Source of the DNA: CAYQQQ01 sp964420125
GTDB taxonomy: Bacteria; Actinomycetota; Acidimicrobiia; Acidimicrobiales; Microtrichaceae
DNA: 64,000 nt
Assembly: GCA_964420125.1 (NCBI GenBank)
Contig: CAYQQQ010000009.1
Location: 1-64,000, forward strand
Direction of reading: 5' to 3'
Part shown: piece by piece, positions 52,524-60,986 of the stretch
Layout: the number at the start of each line of letters is the position of its first letter
Position numbering within the stretch: position 1 is the stretch's first letter
Program-made: the position numbers and the translations under genes
The notes under the pieces: generated by a model
The model's input: the letters and a program-made list of their open reading frames with translations, nothing else
What the model was told of the DNA's origin: nothing
Database searches by the model: none

Positions 52524-53881
52524 CTTTTGGCGCGCAGGAGCTCTGCCACCCGGAAGGCCAGGTCCAGGCTCTGGCGACCGTTGAGGCGCGGATCGCACAT
52601 GGTCTCGTAGCGCAGGGCGAGGTCGTCGTCGAGGAGGTCCTCCGCGCCGCCCAGGCACTCGGTGACGTCGTCGCCGGTCAGCTCGACGTGCACGCCGCCG
52701 GGCCAGGTCCCCTCGGCCTCGTGCGCGGCGAAGAACCCCTTGATCTCGGCAAGGATGGCGTCGAAGTGGCGGGTCTTGCGCCCCGAGGGTGCGGTGAAGG
52801 TGTTGCCGTGCATGGGATCGCAGGCCCACACCACCGGGTGGTCGGCGTCGCGCACGGCGCGCAGCAGGGGCCGCAGGCCGTCCTCGATGTGCTCTGCGCC
52901 CATCCGGGTGATGAGCGTGAGGCGGCCTGGGACGCGCTCGGGGTTGAGCACCTCGCAGAGCTCGACGACCTCGTCGTCGCCCATGGAGGGACCCACCTTG
53001 CACCCGACCGGGTTGTTGATGCCCCGGAAGAACTCCACGTGGGCGTCGGAGAGCCCTCGGGTCCTCTCGCCGATCCACACCAGGTGAGCCGAGCAGTCGT
53101 AGTAGTCCCCGGTGAGGGAGTCGCGCCGGGTGAGGGCTTCCTCGTAGCCGAGGATGAGCGCCTCGTGGGAGGTGTAGAAGTCCACCTCGTGCAGGTTTGG
53201 CACCTGCTCGGGTTCCAGCCCGCATGCCTGCATGAACCGCAGGGCGCGGTCGATCTCCTCGGCGAGGGTCTCGTAGCGGCGCCCCTCGGGGCTGGTGGAC
53301 ACGAACTCCTGGTTCCACTGGTGCACCCGCTGCAGGTCGGCGAAGCCGCCCTTGGTGAAGGCGCGCAGCAGGTTCATCGTGCTGGCGGACTGGTGGTAGG
53401 CATCCAGCAGGCGGCGGGGGTCGGGGATCCGTGCGGTGGGGTCGAAGGCGATGTCGTTGACCATGTGGCCTCGGAAGCTGGGCAGCTCGGTGCCGTCAAC
53501 GGTCTCGGTGGGAGCGGAGCGCGGTTTGGCGAACTGCCCCGCGATGCGGCCCACCTTCACTGCCGGAACCCCGGCGGAGTAGGTGAGCACCACCGCCATC
53601 TGCAGGATCACCCGGAGCCGCTCTCGGATCGAGTCCGCGGAGAAGGCGTCGAAGGACTCGGCGCAGTCACCGGCCTGCAGCAGGAACGCCGCGCCGTCGG
53701 CCACGCGACCCAGCGCGGCGGTGAGGTCGCGGGCCTCGCCGGCGAAGACCAACGGCGGCAGGCCGCCGAGCTGCTTGAGCACGCCCTCCAGCTCGGCGTC
53801 GTCGGGCCAGTCGGGCTGCTGCAGCGCCGGACGCGCACGCCACGAGTCGGGGGACCAGTCAGGATCGGACGTCGGGGGCAT
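52520..53881 (-). CDS. aroG: 3-deoxy-7-phosphoheptulonate synthase, class II
   Basis: This enzyme condenses phosphoenolpyruvate and erythrose 4-phosphate, the first step of the shikimate pathway. The 453-residue length is typical of the class II (plant/actinobacterial) type. Conserved blocks include LLQAGDCAESF, VGRIAGQFAKPRS, NLLRAFTKGGFADL, and CDPMHGNT near the metal site. On the minus strand TAGCCT ends 7 nt before the ATG at 53881, suggesting a leaderless transcript. Confidence 0.96.
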   Translation of the reverse strand: MPPTSDPDWSPDSWRARPALQQPDWPDDAELEGVLKQLGGLPPLVFAGEARDLTAALGRVADGAAFLLQAGDCAESFDAFSADSIRERLRVILQMAVVLTYSAGVPAVKVGRIAGQFAKPRSAPTETVDGTELPSFRGHMVNDIAFDPTARIPDPRRLLDAYHQSASTMNLLRAFTKGGFADLQRVHQWNQEFVSTSPEGRRYETLAEEIDRALRFMQACGLEPEQVPNLHEVDFYTSHEALILGYEEALTRRDSLTGDYYDCSAHLVWIGERTRGLSDAHVEFFRGINNPVGCKVGPSMGDDEVVELCEVLNPERVPGRLTLITRMGAEHIEDGLRPLLRAVRDADHPVVWACDPMHGNTFTAPSGRKTRHFDAILAEIKGFFAAHEAEGTWPGGVHVELTGDDVTECLGGAEDLLDDDLALRYETMCDPRLNGRQSLDLAFRVAELLRAKS

Positions 53882-53888
53882 CCCCCTC

Positions 53889-53894
53889 AGGCTA
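53889..53894 (-). promoter_or_regulatory. Candidate -10 box for leaderless aroG mRNA
   Basis: On the minus strand TAGCCT ends 7 nt before the ATG at 53881. Same hexamer and spacing as before the AAA ATPase gene at 37808. Confidence 0.45.
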
Positions 53895-53944
53895 CAAGCC
53901 GGCTCCCCGGCGCCTGAATCGAGATCCCGTCGTCGCCGATCCTG

Positions 53945-54778
53945 TCAGTCGGCAGCGGCGGCGCCGGCCAGCGCCTGGTCTCGTACGGTCACCACCGCCC
54001 GCTTCACCAGCCGACGGGCCGCCTCGGCGGTCACGCCGAGCTCCTCGCCCACCTCGCGGTAGCTCCTGCGGCGGCCGTCGCTGAGTCCGAAGCGCTGCTC
54101 CACGGCGGTGCGCGCCCGAGGATCGAGCACGTCGAGCAGCCCGCGCAGCCATCGGTCGTGCTCGGCGTCCAGCAACACCGACTCCGGTCCGGGCTTGGCA
54201 TCCGCGATCAGGTCGACGAGCTCGTTGGACTCGTCGTCGCCCACCGTCCGGTCGAGCGAGGTGGGAGTGGTGAGCCGGTGCAGGCGAGCGTGCTCGTCGT
54301 CGAGCTCGTCGCCGTCGCCGGCCACGGTGCGCAGCGCTGAGCGGAGGCTGGCCGAGCGATCCCCTGGCAGGCGGACCAGCGATGCCTTCTGGTCGAGGGC
54401 CCGACCGATCGCCTGGCGGATCCAGAAGGTGGCGTAGGTGGAGAACTTGAAGCCCTTGCGCCAGTCGAACTTGTCCACTGCGTGCTCGAGGCCGAGGTTG
54501 CCCTCCTGGATGAGGTCCAACAGCTCCATGCCGGGGGGAAGCGGGTAGCGGCGGGCGACGCTGACCACCAGCCGGAGGTTCGAGCGGATGAACCGGTCCT
54601 TGGCGGCTGCCGCAGCGGCGATGGTGCGGTCCAGGTCGCGGCCACGCTCGCCCGCGTCCTTGCGGCGTCGCGCCTCGGCGCCCGCCTCGATCAGCTGCGA
54701 GAGCTCGCGCTCCTCCTCGGCGGTCAGCAGGGGGACCGCGCCGATCTCGTTCAGGTACATCCCCACGGAGTCACTCAT
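53945..54778 (-). CDS. Group 2 sigma-70 family RNA polymerase sigma factor
   Basis: The 277-residue protein has region 1.2 (DSVGMYLNEIGAVPLL), region 2 (NLRLVVSVARRY, LDLIQEGNLGLEHAVDKFDW, FSTYATFWIRQAIGRAL), region 3 and region 4 with the helix-turn-helix SYREVGEELGVTAEAARRL. It lacks region 1.1 and is shorter than the housekeeping SigA, so it is a SigB-like alternative factor. The ATG at 54778 has a GAAGAGAG upstream; ATG at 54805 would add nine residues with a weaker signal. Divergent from nadD. Confidence 0.92.
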   Translation of the reverse strand: MSDSVGMYLNEIGAVPLLTAEEERELSQLIEAGAEARRRKDAGERGRDLDRTIAAAAAAKDRFIRSNLRLVVSVARRYPLPPGMELLDLIQEGNLGLEHAVDKFDWRKGFKFSTYATFWIRQAIGRALDQKASLVRLPGDRSASLRSALRTVAGDGDELDDEHARLHRLTTPTSLDRTVGDDESNELVDLIADAKPGPESVLLDAEHDRWLRGLLDVLDPRARTAVEQRFGLSDGRRRSYREVGEELGVTAEAARRLVKRAVVTVRDQALAGAAAAD

Positions 54779-55013
54779 GTGAGCTCTCTTCCGGTCGAAG
54801 GACATGGGCGAGCCGCCAGGGAGGCGACTCCTGGGACGACGGGCCCGGTCCACCGGGGTGCACCGGGCTCGTCGTCCTGACAAAGAGTGGTATCGGCCCC
54901 CACGGCGCCGAATTGAGCAGTCAGGTCCGTATTGCCCCCTCTTTCCTGAGAGCCCCGGCAGCGCCCCGGTCGGCTCCCGGCGCCCGGAGCGGAGCCCGCA
55001 CCGGGTCGGCCGG

Positions 55014-55019
55014 TACTGT
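55014..55019 (+). promoter_or_regulatory. Candidate -10 box for leaderless nadD mRNA
   Basis: TACTGT ends 6 nt before the ATG at 55026. No -35 recognised. Confidence 0.45.
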
Positions 55020-55025
55020 GGCGGG

Positions 55026-55628
55026 ATGGCCGAGCACCCGCGCGGCCGACGCCTCGGGGTGTTCGGCGGCACCTTCGATCCACCCCACATCGCCCACCTG
55101 GTGGTGGCCATCGACGTGCGTGACGCGCTCGAGCTCGACGAGGTCCTGGTGGTGGTGGCGGGGGAGCCCTGGCAGAAGGTCGGTCAGCGCAGCGTGAGTC
55201 CGGCGGAGGTCCGCCTCGAGATGACCCGGTTGGCGATCGAGGGGGTCGACCGTCTGTCGGTGTGCGATCTCGAGGTCCACCGTCGGGGGCCATCCTTCAC
55301 CGTCGACACCCTCTCGGAGCTGCGGCGACGCCACCCCGACGCCGAGCTGCACCTGGTCCTCGGAGCGGACGCAGCAGCGGGACTGCACACCTGGGAACGT
55401 GCCGAGGGCCTGTCGCAGATGTGCCGCATCGTCGTGGTCGACCGTCCGGGCACCCGTACGCCCGTCCCGGAGGGCTTCTCGGTCGTGCGAGTCGACGCCC
55501 CACGTCTCGATCTGTCCTCCACCGAGCTCCGTGACCGGGTCCTCGCCGGACGATCGGTGCGGTTCCTGGTGCCCGAGCCGGTGAGGTCGTTCATCGAGCG
55601 TCGGGAACTCTATGGTGATCGGCGATGA
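55026..55628 (+). CDS. nadD: Nicotinate-nucleotide adenylyltransferase
   Basis: NadD makes deamido-NAD from nicotinate mononucleotide and ATP. The 200-residue protein has GVFGGTFDPPHIAHL with the (H/T)xxH nucleotidyltransferase motif and a late LSSTELRDRV matching the ISSTxIR motif. The ATG at 55026 is supported by a TANNNT box 6 nt upstream. It overlaps the next gene by ATGA. The usual order proB-proA-nadD-rsfS is interrupted by accessory genes. Confidence 0.96.
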   Translation: MAEHPRGRRLGVFGGTFDPPHIAHLVVAIDVRDALELDEVLVVVAGEPWQKVGQRSVSPAEVRLEMTRLAIEGVDRLSVCDLEVHRRGPSFTVDTLSELRRRHPDAELHLVLGADAAAGLHTWERAEGLSQMCRIVVVDRPGTRTPVPEGFSVVRVDAPRLDLSSTELRDRVLAGRSVRFLVPEPVRSFIERRELYGDRR

Positions 55629-56899
55629 TGACCACGGGTACCGGTCCCGACACCGAGCCACCCGCCCACCCGGCTCCGGAGGACGCGTCGAGCGGGCCGG
55701 CCGACTCCCCGACCGTGGTGCGCCGGCGGCGGGTGGAGGGTCGCCAGCATCGACTCACCGTGTGGCAGGCCGTGCTGAGCGGGGTGTTCGTGGTCGCCTT
55801 CGCGGCGCTGGGCCTGGTCGGCTACCGGGCGAGCCTCCGCATCGGTGGGGGCAGCGACGACCGGATCACCGACCCCGAGGCCCCCGGCTACGTGGCCGAG
55901 CCCAAGCGCAGCGCCGTCGACCTCTACGTGGTCACCGACCAGGACGGCGCCTTCGCCTCCGCCCTGCTGGTGGTGCCGGACTCCTCGGGCGCGGGGGGCA
56001 CGCTGGTGCCCGTGCCGCCATCGCTGGTGCTGCCCGAGATCGAGGGTGCCCCACCGGTGTTCGTGGCCGACGTGTTCGCCCAGTCCGGCCTCGAAGGGGT
56101 CCGCGAGCGGTTGGGCCTCGGCCTGGGGTTCCGCATCGGGTCCGCTGAGGTGGTGTCACCCGAGGCGCTCGCCGAGCTCACCGGCGGCCAGGACATCGTG
56201 ATCGACAACGTCGACAACCTCATCGAGCGCGCTCCCGACGGCACGGAGACCCTCAAGTACCCGGCGGGCGAGCTCCCCATCACCCCCGAGGAGCTCACGG
56301 GCTTCCTCGCCTTCCAGGGAGCGGACGACCCTGCCCCCAACCAGGCCCTGCGCGCGCAGCTGGTCTGGGAGCAGCTGCTGGCCGGCGCAGGCGGGGTCGA
56401 TCTGACGTCGTTGCCCGAGGGGGAGCGCACCGAGGGTTCGCAGTCGCCCGGCTTCGGCGAGACGCTGGGTGGCCTGCTGGCGGGCAACCAGCGCTACGAC
56501 TCGGTGCCGATGGACACGGTGCCCGTCCCCAACAGCTACCTCGTGGCCTGGATGCCGGATCCCGAGGCCCTGAACGCCTTCGTGGCCCGGGTGGTGCCGC
56601 TCCCCGAATCACCGGCGCCCGGCATCCGGGTGCCGGTGGCGCTGCTGGACGGCACGGGGGATCCCGACGTCCTCCCTCCGGCCATCCCGATGATCGTCCG
56701 TTCGGGCGGCGAGGTGACCCAGGTGGGCAACGCCGAGAGCTTCGAGGTGCCCATCAGCCGCGTGGAGTACTCCGGCGAGGAGTTCGCCGAGGTCGCCCAG
56801 CGCATCGCCTCCGAGTTGGGGGTGACGGCCACTGCAGGGGCCGAACCCGTCGAAGGTGCGTCCATCGACGTCGTCATCGGCGCGGATCGGGCGGGCTGA
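55625..56899 (+). CDS. Membrane-anchored LytR_C-like protein between nadD and rsfS
   Basis: The 424-residue protein has a cytoplasmic, basic N-terminus, one membrane segment (about 48-68) and an exported region. Residues ~90-310 look like a diverged LytR-CpsA-Psr fold (with IVIDNVDNLIERA and LVWEQLLAGAGG), and the last ~100 match the LytR_C domain pattern (VPVALLDGTGDPD through EVAQRIASELG). LCP proteins attach glycopolymers to peptidoglycan, but key catalytic Arg/Asp residues were not located. Position between nadD and rsfS is typical for such proteins in Actinobacteria. Confidence 0.75.
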   Translation: MMTTGTGPDTEPPAHPAPEDASSGPADSPTVVRRRRVEGRQHRLTVWQAVLSGVFVVAFAALGLVGYRASLRIGGGSDDRITDPEAPGYVAEPKRSAVDLYVVTDQDGAFASALLVVPDSSGAGGTLVPVPPSLVLPEIEGAPPVFVADVFAQSGLEGVRERLGLGLGFRIGSAEVVSPEALAELTGGQDIVIDNVDNLIERAPDGTETLKYPAGELPITPEELTGFLAFQGADDPAPNQALRAQLVWEQLLAGAGGVDLTSLPEGERTEGSQSPGFGETLGGLLAGNQRYDSVPMDTVPVPNSYLVAWMPDPEALNAFVARVVPLPESPAPGIRVPVALLDGTGDPDVLPPAIPMIVRSGGEVTQVGNAESFEVPISRVEYSGEEFAEVAQRIASELGVTATAGAEPVEGASIDVVIGADRAG

Positions 56900-56900
56900 G

Positions 56901-57341
56901 GTGCCGGGGTCCCGTCCGGAGTCCTCCGCAGGCGGTGGGCCGGATGCCGAGGAAGCCTCCGCCTCGGACGTGGCGGTGGCCGCGGCGCGCGCCGCCGAGG
57001 ACAAGTTGGCGACCGACGTCGTGGTGCTGGACGTCGCGTCCGTGCTGGGCATCTGCGACCACTTCGTGCTCGCCACCGCGCAGAACGAGCGCCAGGTCAA
57101 GGCAGTGGTGGACGCGGTCGAGGAGGTGCTGCGGCGCGACCTCGGTCGGCGCCCTCGGGCCGAGGAGGGCAAGGGAGCTCGTCGCTGGGTGCTGCTCGAC
57201 TACGGCGACGTCGTGGTGCACGTCTTCCACGTCGAGGAGCGGTCCTACTACCGACTGGAACGTCTCTACGGCGACGTTCCCCGGATCCCGTGGCGGGCGG
57301 AGGAGGTGGCCGGCTCCGAGCCCTCGGACGAGGCCGGCTGA
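56901..57341 (+). CDS. rsfS: Ribosomal silencing factor RsfS
   Basis: RsfS binds L14 and blocks subunit joining in starved cells. From the GTG at 56901 the protein is 146 residues, with the conserved block ATDVVVLDVASVLGICDHFV and later VLLDYGDVVVHVFH. The N-terminus has about 20 extra Ala/Ser/Glu-rich residues. It follows the LytR_C-like gene by 1 bp. Confidence 0.94.
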   Translation: MPGSRPESSAGGGPDAEEASASDVAVAAARAAEDKLATDVVVLDVASVLGICDHFVLATAQNERQVKAVVDAVEEVLRRDLGRRPRAEEGKGARRWVLLDYGDVVVHVFHVEERSYYRLERLYGDVPRIPWRAEEVAGSEPSDEAG

Positions 57342-57407
57342 ACGACGACGTCCGCTGCTGCTGCTCCGCTCGCGCGTCGGCCGACCTCTCCTGGAGCGGT
57401 CGGTGGG

Positions 57408-59048
57408 GTGATCGCCGCCTGGCTGTCGCTCACGCCCTCGCTGCTGCCGCGACCGCCTCTGGTCGCCGGGGTCGTGAGCGGGTTGGCGGCCGCGACGGGC
57501 TACGGGTTGGCCACGCTGGTCGTGTGGCTGACCCGCGTGGGCCGACGGCACCTCGGTGGAGCCGGTCATCGACCTGTCGAACCCGCGACCCCCGGCGAGC
57601 AGGCGGCCGAGTCGCTGCGCGATGGGCGGCGACCGACGCGGGCCGTGGCGGGGATCGTCGTGGGCCTCGTGGGGACGGCGCTCATGGCGTGGGCCTGGCT
57701 GCGCTGGCAGCAGGAGCTGCGCGAGTTGATGGACATGCGTCCGCTCCCGGCGCTGTCACCGGTGGTGGTCGTCGCCGTCGGATCCCTCACCTGTGCGCTC
57801 GTCGTGGTGGGGGCGAGGGCTGCACAACGCCTGGGCGACCGGCTGGATGCCCGGCTCCACGCACGACTCGCACCGCCGGTGCTGGTCGCCCTCGAAGTAG
57901 CTGTGGCGGTGGCCCTGGTGGTCCTCGTGGTCAGCGGAGCAGCGCTGAAGGTGCTCACGGCACCAGTCGGCGCCGTCTACTCGCAGCTCGATCGGGGCAC
58001 GCCGGCGGGTGTGTCGGAGCCGACCAGTCCTCTTCGCTCGGGCGCTCCGGGCTCCCTGTCGCGCTGGGACGAACTCGGTTCCGATGGTCGCGCCTTCGTC
58101 GCCGGAGGGCCATCGCCAGATGAGCTGCGGCGCTTCGCCGGTGGCGAGGTGGAGGAGCCGATCCGGGTCTACGCCGGCCTTCGCTCCGCGCCCAGCCTGG
58201 AGGCGGAGGCCGCGCTGGTGGTCGATGAGCTCGATCGCACCGGCGCCTGGGAGCGCGAGGTGGTGGCCGTGTACACCTCCACCGGCACGGGGCTCGTCGA
58301 TCCCGACGTGGCCGACAGCCTCGAGCTGCTCTGGGCCGGCGACACGGCGATCGCCTCTCTGCAGTACTCGTACCTGCCCAGCTGGTTGGCGTTCCTCGGC
58401 GACCGGCAGAGCGCGGCCGACGCCGGCCGGGTGCTGGTGCACGCCGTCCGCGAGCGCTGGGTCGAGCTGCCGGCCGGTGACCGGCCGAGGATGGTGGTGG
58501 TGGGGGAGAGCCTCGGGTCCTTCGGCACGGAGTCGGCCTTCAGCGGCGCCGAGCAGCTCTTCGACGAGGTGGATGCGGCGTACCTCGTGGGGCCGCCCTT
58601 CATGAGCCCGATCTGGGAGGAGCTCGTCGAGGACCGGGACCCCGACTCCCCCGTGTGGCTGCCGGAGATCGGCGCCGGCGAGCAGGTGCGCTTCGCCAAC
58701 GGCCGCGAGCAGCTGGTGGCGCCGTTCCCGGAGTGGGTGGATCGGCGGATGCTCTACCTCGACCACGGCTCGGATCCGGTCACCTGGTGGTCCCCCGGAC
58801 TGGCGTGGTCCCGACCCGCCTGGCTGGAGGGCGAGCGCGCCCCCGACGTCAGCGACGACATCGTCTGGATGCCGGTGGTCACCTTCTTGCAGACGGCGGT
58901 GGATCTGGCCAACGCCCAGTCGGTGCCCGTCGGCCACGGACACCGCTACGGGGCCACGATCGCGGACGGGTGGGCGGCGCTGCTGCCCCCACCGGGATGG
59001 ACCCAGGCGGACACCGAGCGGCTCCACCGCTGGATGCAGCAGCGGTGA
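57408..59048 (+). CDS. Polytopic membrane alpha/beta-hydrolase (PF10081/DUF2319-like)
   Basis: The 546-residue protein starts with WLSLTPSLLPRP, the hallmark of this family, and about four membrane segments in the first ~190 residues. The C-terminal domain is an alpha/beta hydrolase with the nucleophile motif GESLGSFG and a family-typical YLDHGSDPVTWWSP block. It probably acts on a lipid or cell-envelope ester; the substrate is unknown. The GTG at 57408 gives a slightly short N-terminus relative to homologues, so the start could lie upstream. Confidence 0.85.
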   Translation: MIAAWLSLTPSLLPRPPLVAGVVSGLAAATGYGLATLVVWLTRVGRRHLGGAGHRPVEPATPGEQAAESLRDGRRPTRAVAGIVVGLVGTALMAWAWLRWQQELRELMDMRPLPALSPVVVVAVGSLTCALVVVGARAAQRLGDRLDARLHARLAPPVLVALEVAVAVALVVLVVSGAALKVLTAPVGAVYSQLDRGTPAGVSEPTSPLRSGAPGSLSRWDELGSDGRAFVAGGPSPDELRRFAGGEVEEPIRVYAGLRSAPSLEAEAALVVDELDRTGAWEREVVAVYTSTGTGLVDPDVADSLELLWAGDTAIASLQYSYLPSWLAFLGDRQSAADAGRVLVHAVRERWVELPAGDRPRMVVVGESLGSFGTESAFSGAEQLFDEVDAAYLVGPPFMSPIWEELVEDRDPDSPVWLPEIGAGEQVRFANGREQLVAPFPEWVDRRMLYLDHGSDPVTWWSPGLAWSRPAWLEGERAPDVSDDIVWMPVVTFLQTAVDLANAQSVPVGHGHRYGATIADGWAALLPPPGWTQADTERLHRWMQQR

Positions 59049-59103
59049 GTCGCGGGCACGGCTCGATCGCGGAGCTCGACGCGGCGCGATCTCGCCGAAC
59101 GAG

Positions 59104-59176
59104 TGGAGCCGATGGGAATCGAACCCACGACCTCTTCCATGCCATGGAAGCGCTCTCCCAACTGAGCTACGGCCCC
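59104..59176 (-). tRNA. tRNA-Ala (GGC)
   Basis: On the minus strand a 73-nt cloverleaf is complete: acceptor GGGGCCG/CGGCTCC, D arm with AGCTCAGTTGGGAGAGC, anticodon arm CTTCC-ATGGCAT-GGAAG with anticodon GGC, T arm with GTTCGATTC. The acceptor stem has the G3:U70 wobble pair, the identity element of tRNA-Ala. The 3' CCA is not encoded. Confidence 0.97.
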
Positions 59177-59245
59177 GAACGGGAAGCGTCATGTTATCCC
59201 CACTCCCGGGGATCGGGAATTCCACCGTGGCGGGCGGGTCGTCCG

Positions 59246-59251
59246 TAGGCT
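59246..59251 (+). promoter_or_regulatory. Candidate -10 box for leaderless MBL hydrolase mRNA
   Basis: TAGGCT ends 6 nt before the GTG at 59258. Confidence 0.4.
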
Positions 59252-59257
59252 GCGGGC

Positions 59258-60205
59258 GTGGGACGGCCGTCGTACACCACCGGGTTGCACGAGCTCGGCG
59301 ACGGGCTGCACGCCTGGCTGCAGCCCGACGGGGGGTGGGGCTGGTCCAACGCCGGGCTGGTCTGCGGCGAGGGCGAGTCGTTGCTGGTGGACACGCTGTT
59401 CGATCCCGATCTCACCGCATCCATGCTGGCGGCGATGGGTCCGCTGGTCGCCCAGGCTCCGCTGGTGAGCCTGGTGAACACCCACGCCAACGGCGATCAC
59501 TGCTACGGCAACGGTCTCGTGCCTGGCACCCCGTCGATCACCTCGGCCGCAGCTGCGGAGGAGATGGAAGCGGTCCCGCCTTCGCTGCTGCACCTCCTCG
59601 TCACGGCTGAACTCGGCGATCCGGTGCTGGAGGGCTACCTCCGCGACGCCTTCGGTCCGTTCCGGTTCGACGGCGTGGAGGTGCCGGCCCCCGACCGGAC
59701 CTTCTCGGGTCGGCTGTCGATGCGCGTGGGTGGTGTGGAGGTGGAGCTGTTGGAGCTGGGCCCTGCGCACACCGCAGGCGACGTGGTGGTGCACGTGCCC
59801 TCGAGCGCCACCGCCTTCGTCGGGGACCTGGCGTTCGTCGGTGGCACGCCGCTGGTGTGGGCGGGGCCGATCTCGGGGTGGCTGGCGGCGATCGAGGTGG
59901 TGGTGGGCCTCGGTGTGCGCACGGTCGTCCCGGGTCACGGTCCGGTCTGCGGCACCGAGGAGCTGGAGGACGTCGCGGGGTACCTGTCGATGGTGGACCG
60001 GGAGGCCACGGCGCGCTTCGAAGCGGGCATGTCCGCCGAGGACGCAGCGCGCGACATCGACCTCGGCGGCTACGCCGAATGGGGCGAGTGGGAGCGGATC
60101 GTGGTCAACGTCGACACCGTGTACCGCCACCTCGACCCCTCCCGACCGCTCACCGACGTGGTCACCCTTTTCTCCTCCATGGCGCACCTGCGCGCCGGTC
60201 TCTGA
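59258..60205 (+). CDS. Metallo-beta-lactamase fold hydrolase
   Basis: The 315-residue protein has the MBL metal motif as THANGDHCYGN (His-x-Asn-x-Asp-His variant), a second metal ligand region GPAHTAGD, the bridging Asp in AFVGDLAFVGGTP and the final His in VVPGHGPVC. The Asn variant is common among MBL-fold hydrolases that act on thioesters or small esters. No signal peptide is visible. Substrate unknown. Confidence 0.87.
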   Translation: MGRPSYTTGLHELGDGLHAWLQPDGGWGWSNAGLVCGEGESLLVDTLFDPDLTASMLAAMGPLVAQAPLVSLVNTHANGDHCYGNGLVPGTPSITSAAAAEEMEAVPPSLLHLLVTAELGDPVLEGYLRDAFGPFRFDGVEVPAPDRTFSGRLSMRVGGVEVELLELGPAHTAGDVVVHVPSSATAFVGDLAFVGGTPLVWAGPISGWLAAIEVVVGLGVRTVVPGHGPVCGTEELEDVAGYLSMVDREATARFEAGMSAEDAARDIDLGGYAEWGEWERIVVNVDTVYRHLDPSRPLTDVVTLFSSMAHLRAGL

Positions 60206-60224
60206 GCGATCGCGAGCCGCGGCG

Positions 60225-60617
60225 TCAGCCCGGGAGGTCGTAGGCGGTGGGGTGGCGCGGCTCGTAGAGCATGACCGGGTCGGCGCCGGGCACGTCCAGG
60301 CTGGTGCACAACCCCCAGCCCTCGTCGGTGATCGGAGCGGAGAAGGTGGCACCCTTGGCCTCGAGCTCGGCGCGTGTGGCTGCCACGTCGTCGCACACGA
60401 GGGCGATCTGATGGTGGCGGGGGTGGTCGATGGTCTGACCCTCCCACTCGCTGTGCGTGGGATGCACCCCCATCTCGCTCGGGCCGGTGCGGAAGATGAG
60501 CCAACCTGGCTGGGAGGCCACGTCCTCCACGAACGGCCAGCCCAGGATGTCGCGCAGGAACGCCCTCGTGGCCGCGGCGTCGTCGGAGTAGATGAGCGTG
60601 TGGACGGCGGTGATCAT
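60225..60617 (-). CDS. VOC (glyoxalase/bleomycin-resistance fold) family protein
   Basis: The 130-residue protein is a two-module VOC fold with HTLIYSDDAAATRAFLRDILGW at the start, HHQIALVCDDV in the middle and VMLYEPRHP at the end. Metal ligands are probably His6 and a C-terminal Glu. An AGGAGAG lies before the ATG at 60617. Substrate cannot be named; the family covers isomerases, dioxygenases and resistance proteins. Confidence 0.85.
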   Translation of the reverse strand: MITAVHTLIYSDDAAATRAFLRDILGWPFVEDVASQPGWLIFRTGPSEMGVHPTHSEWEGQTIDHPRHHQIALVCDDVAATRAELEAKGATFSAPITDEGWGLCTSLDVPGADPVMLYEPRHPTAYDLPG

Positions 60618-60685
60618 CTCGTGTCTCTCCTGGGGTGCATGACCGGTCGAGCCGCCAGTCTGCCCCGCCGGTAGGGTGTCGGGCC

Positions 60686-60889
60686 ATGGATGGGATTCGG
60701 GGGGACGTGAGCGGATTCGTGCCTGCTAAGAACCCCGTGGTGGTGGAGGGCTTCGTCGTCAGGAACGACTTGCAGGTTGCGCGGGTAGGGAACCCGCCGT
60801 TCACCGGAAGTCTCCATTTCGCAGGCTCCGCCTGCGAAACACCCCGGCTCTCACATTGGAGGCTCCGCCCCGCCTGGCGCGATCGCTGA
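60686..60889 (+). CDS. Possible small protein or decayed gene with hairpins
   Basis: An ATG at 60686 sits 8 nt after a TAGGGT box (60672-60677), matching the leaderless pattern in this window, and opens a 67-codon frame (MDGIRGDVSGFVPAKNPVVV at the start). I do not recognise it. Its 3' half runs through two hairpins (60781-60797 and 60817-60839), which is unusual for coding sequence and suggests that a repeat element has replaced the tail. The stretch 60618-60986 holds no other gene. Confidence 0.3.
   Translation: MDGIRGDVSGFVPAKNPVVVEGFVVRNDLQVARVGNPPFTGSLHFAGSACETPRLSHWRLRPAWRDR
60781..60839. repeat. Paired hairpins (REP-like)
   Basis: GCGGGT-AGGGA-ACCCGC (6-bp stem, 60781-60797) is followed by TTTCGCAGG-CTCCG-CCTGCGAAA (perfect 9-bp stem, 60817-60839). 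The A/T-rich ends of the second stem stand out from the local base composition. The motif GAGGCTCCGCC recurs 30 bp further on. Confidence 0.6.
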
Positions 60890-60986
60890 GGCTCTCCGAC
60901 ACCGCACTCGGCCGCGCCGAGGTCGGTTGCGGATCGGTTGCGCTCGCGAACCGGGTTGCGGTATGGTTGCGCCAGGAGGTCCGCCG

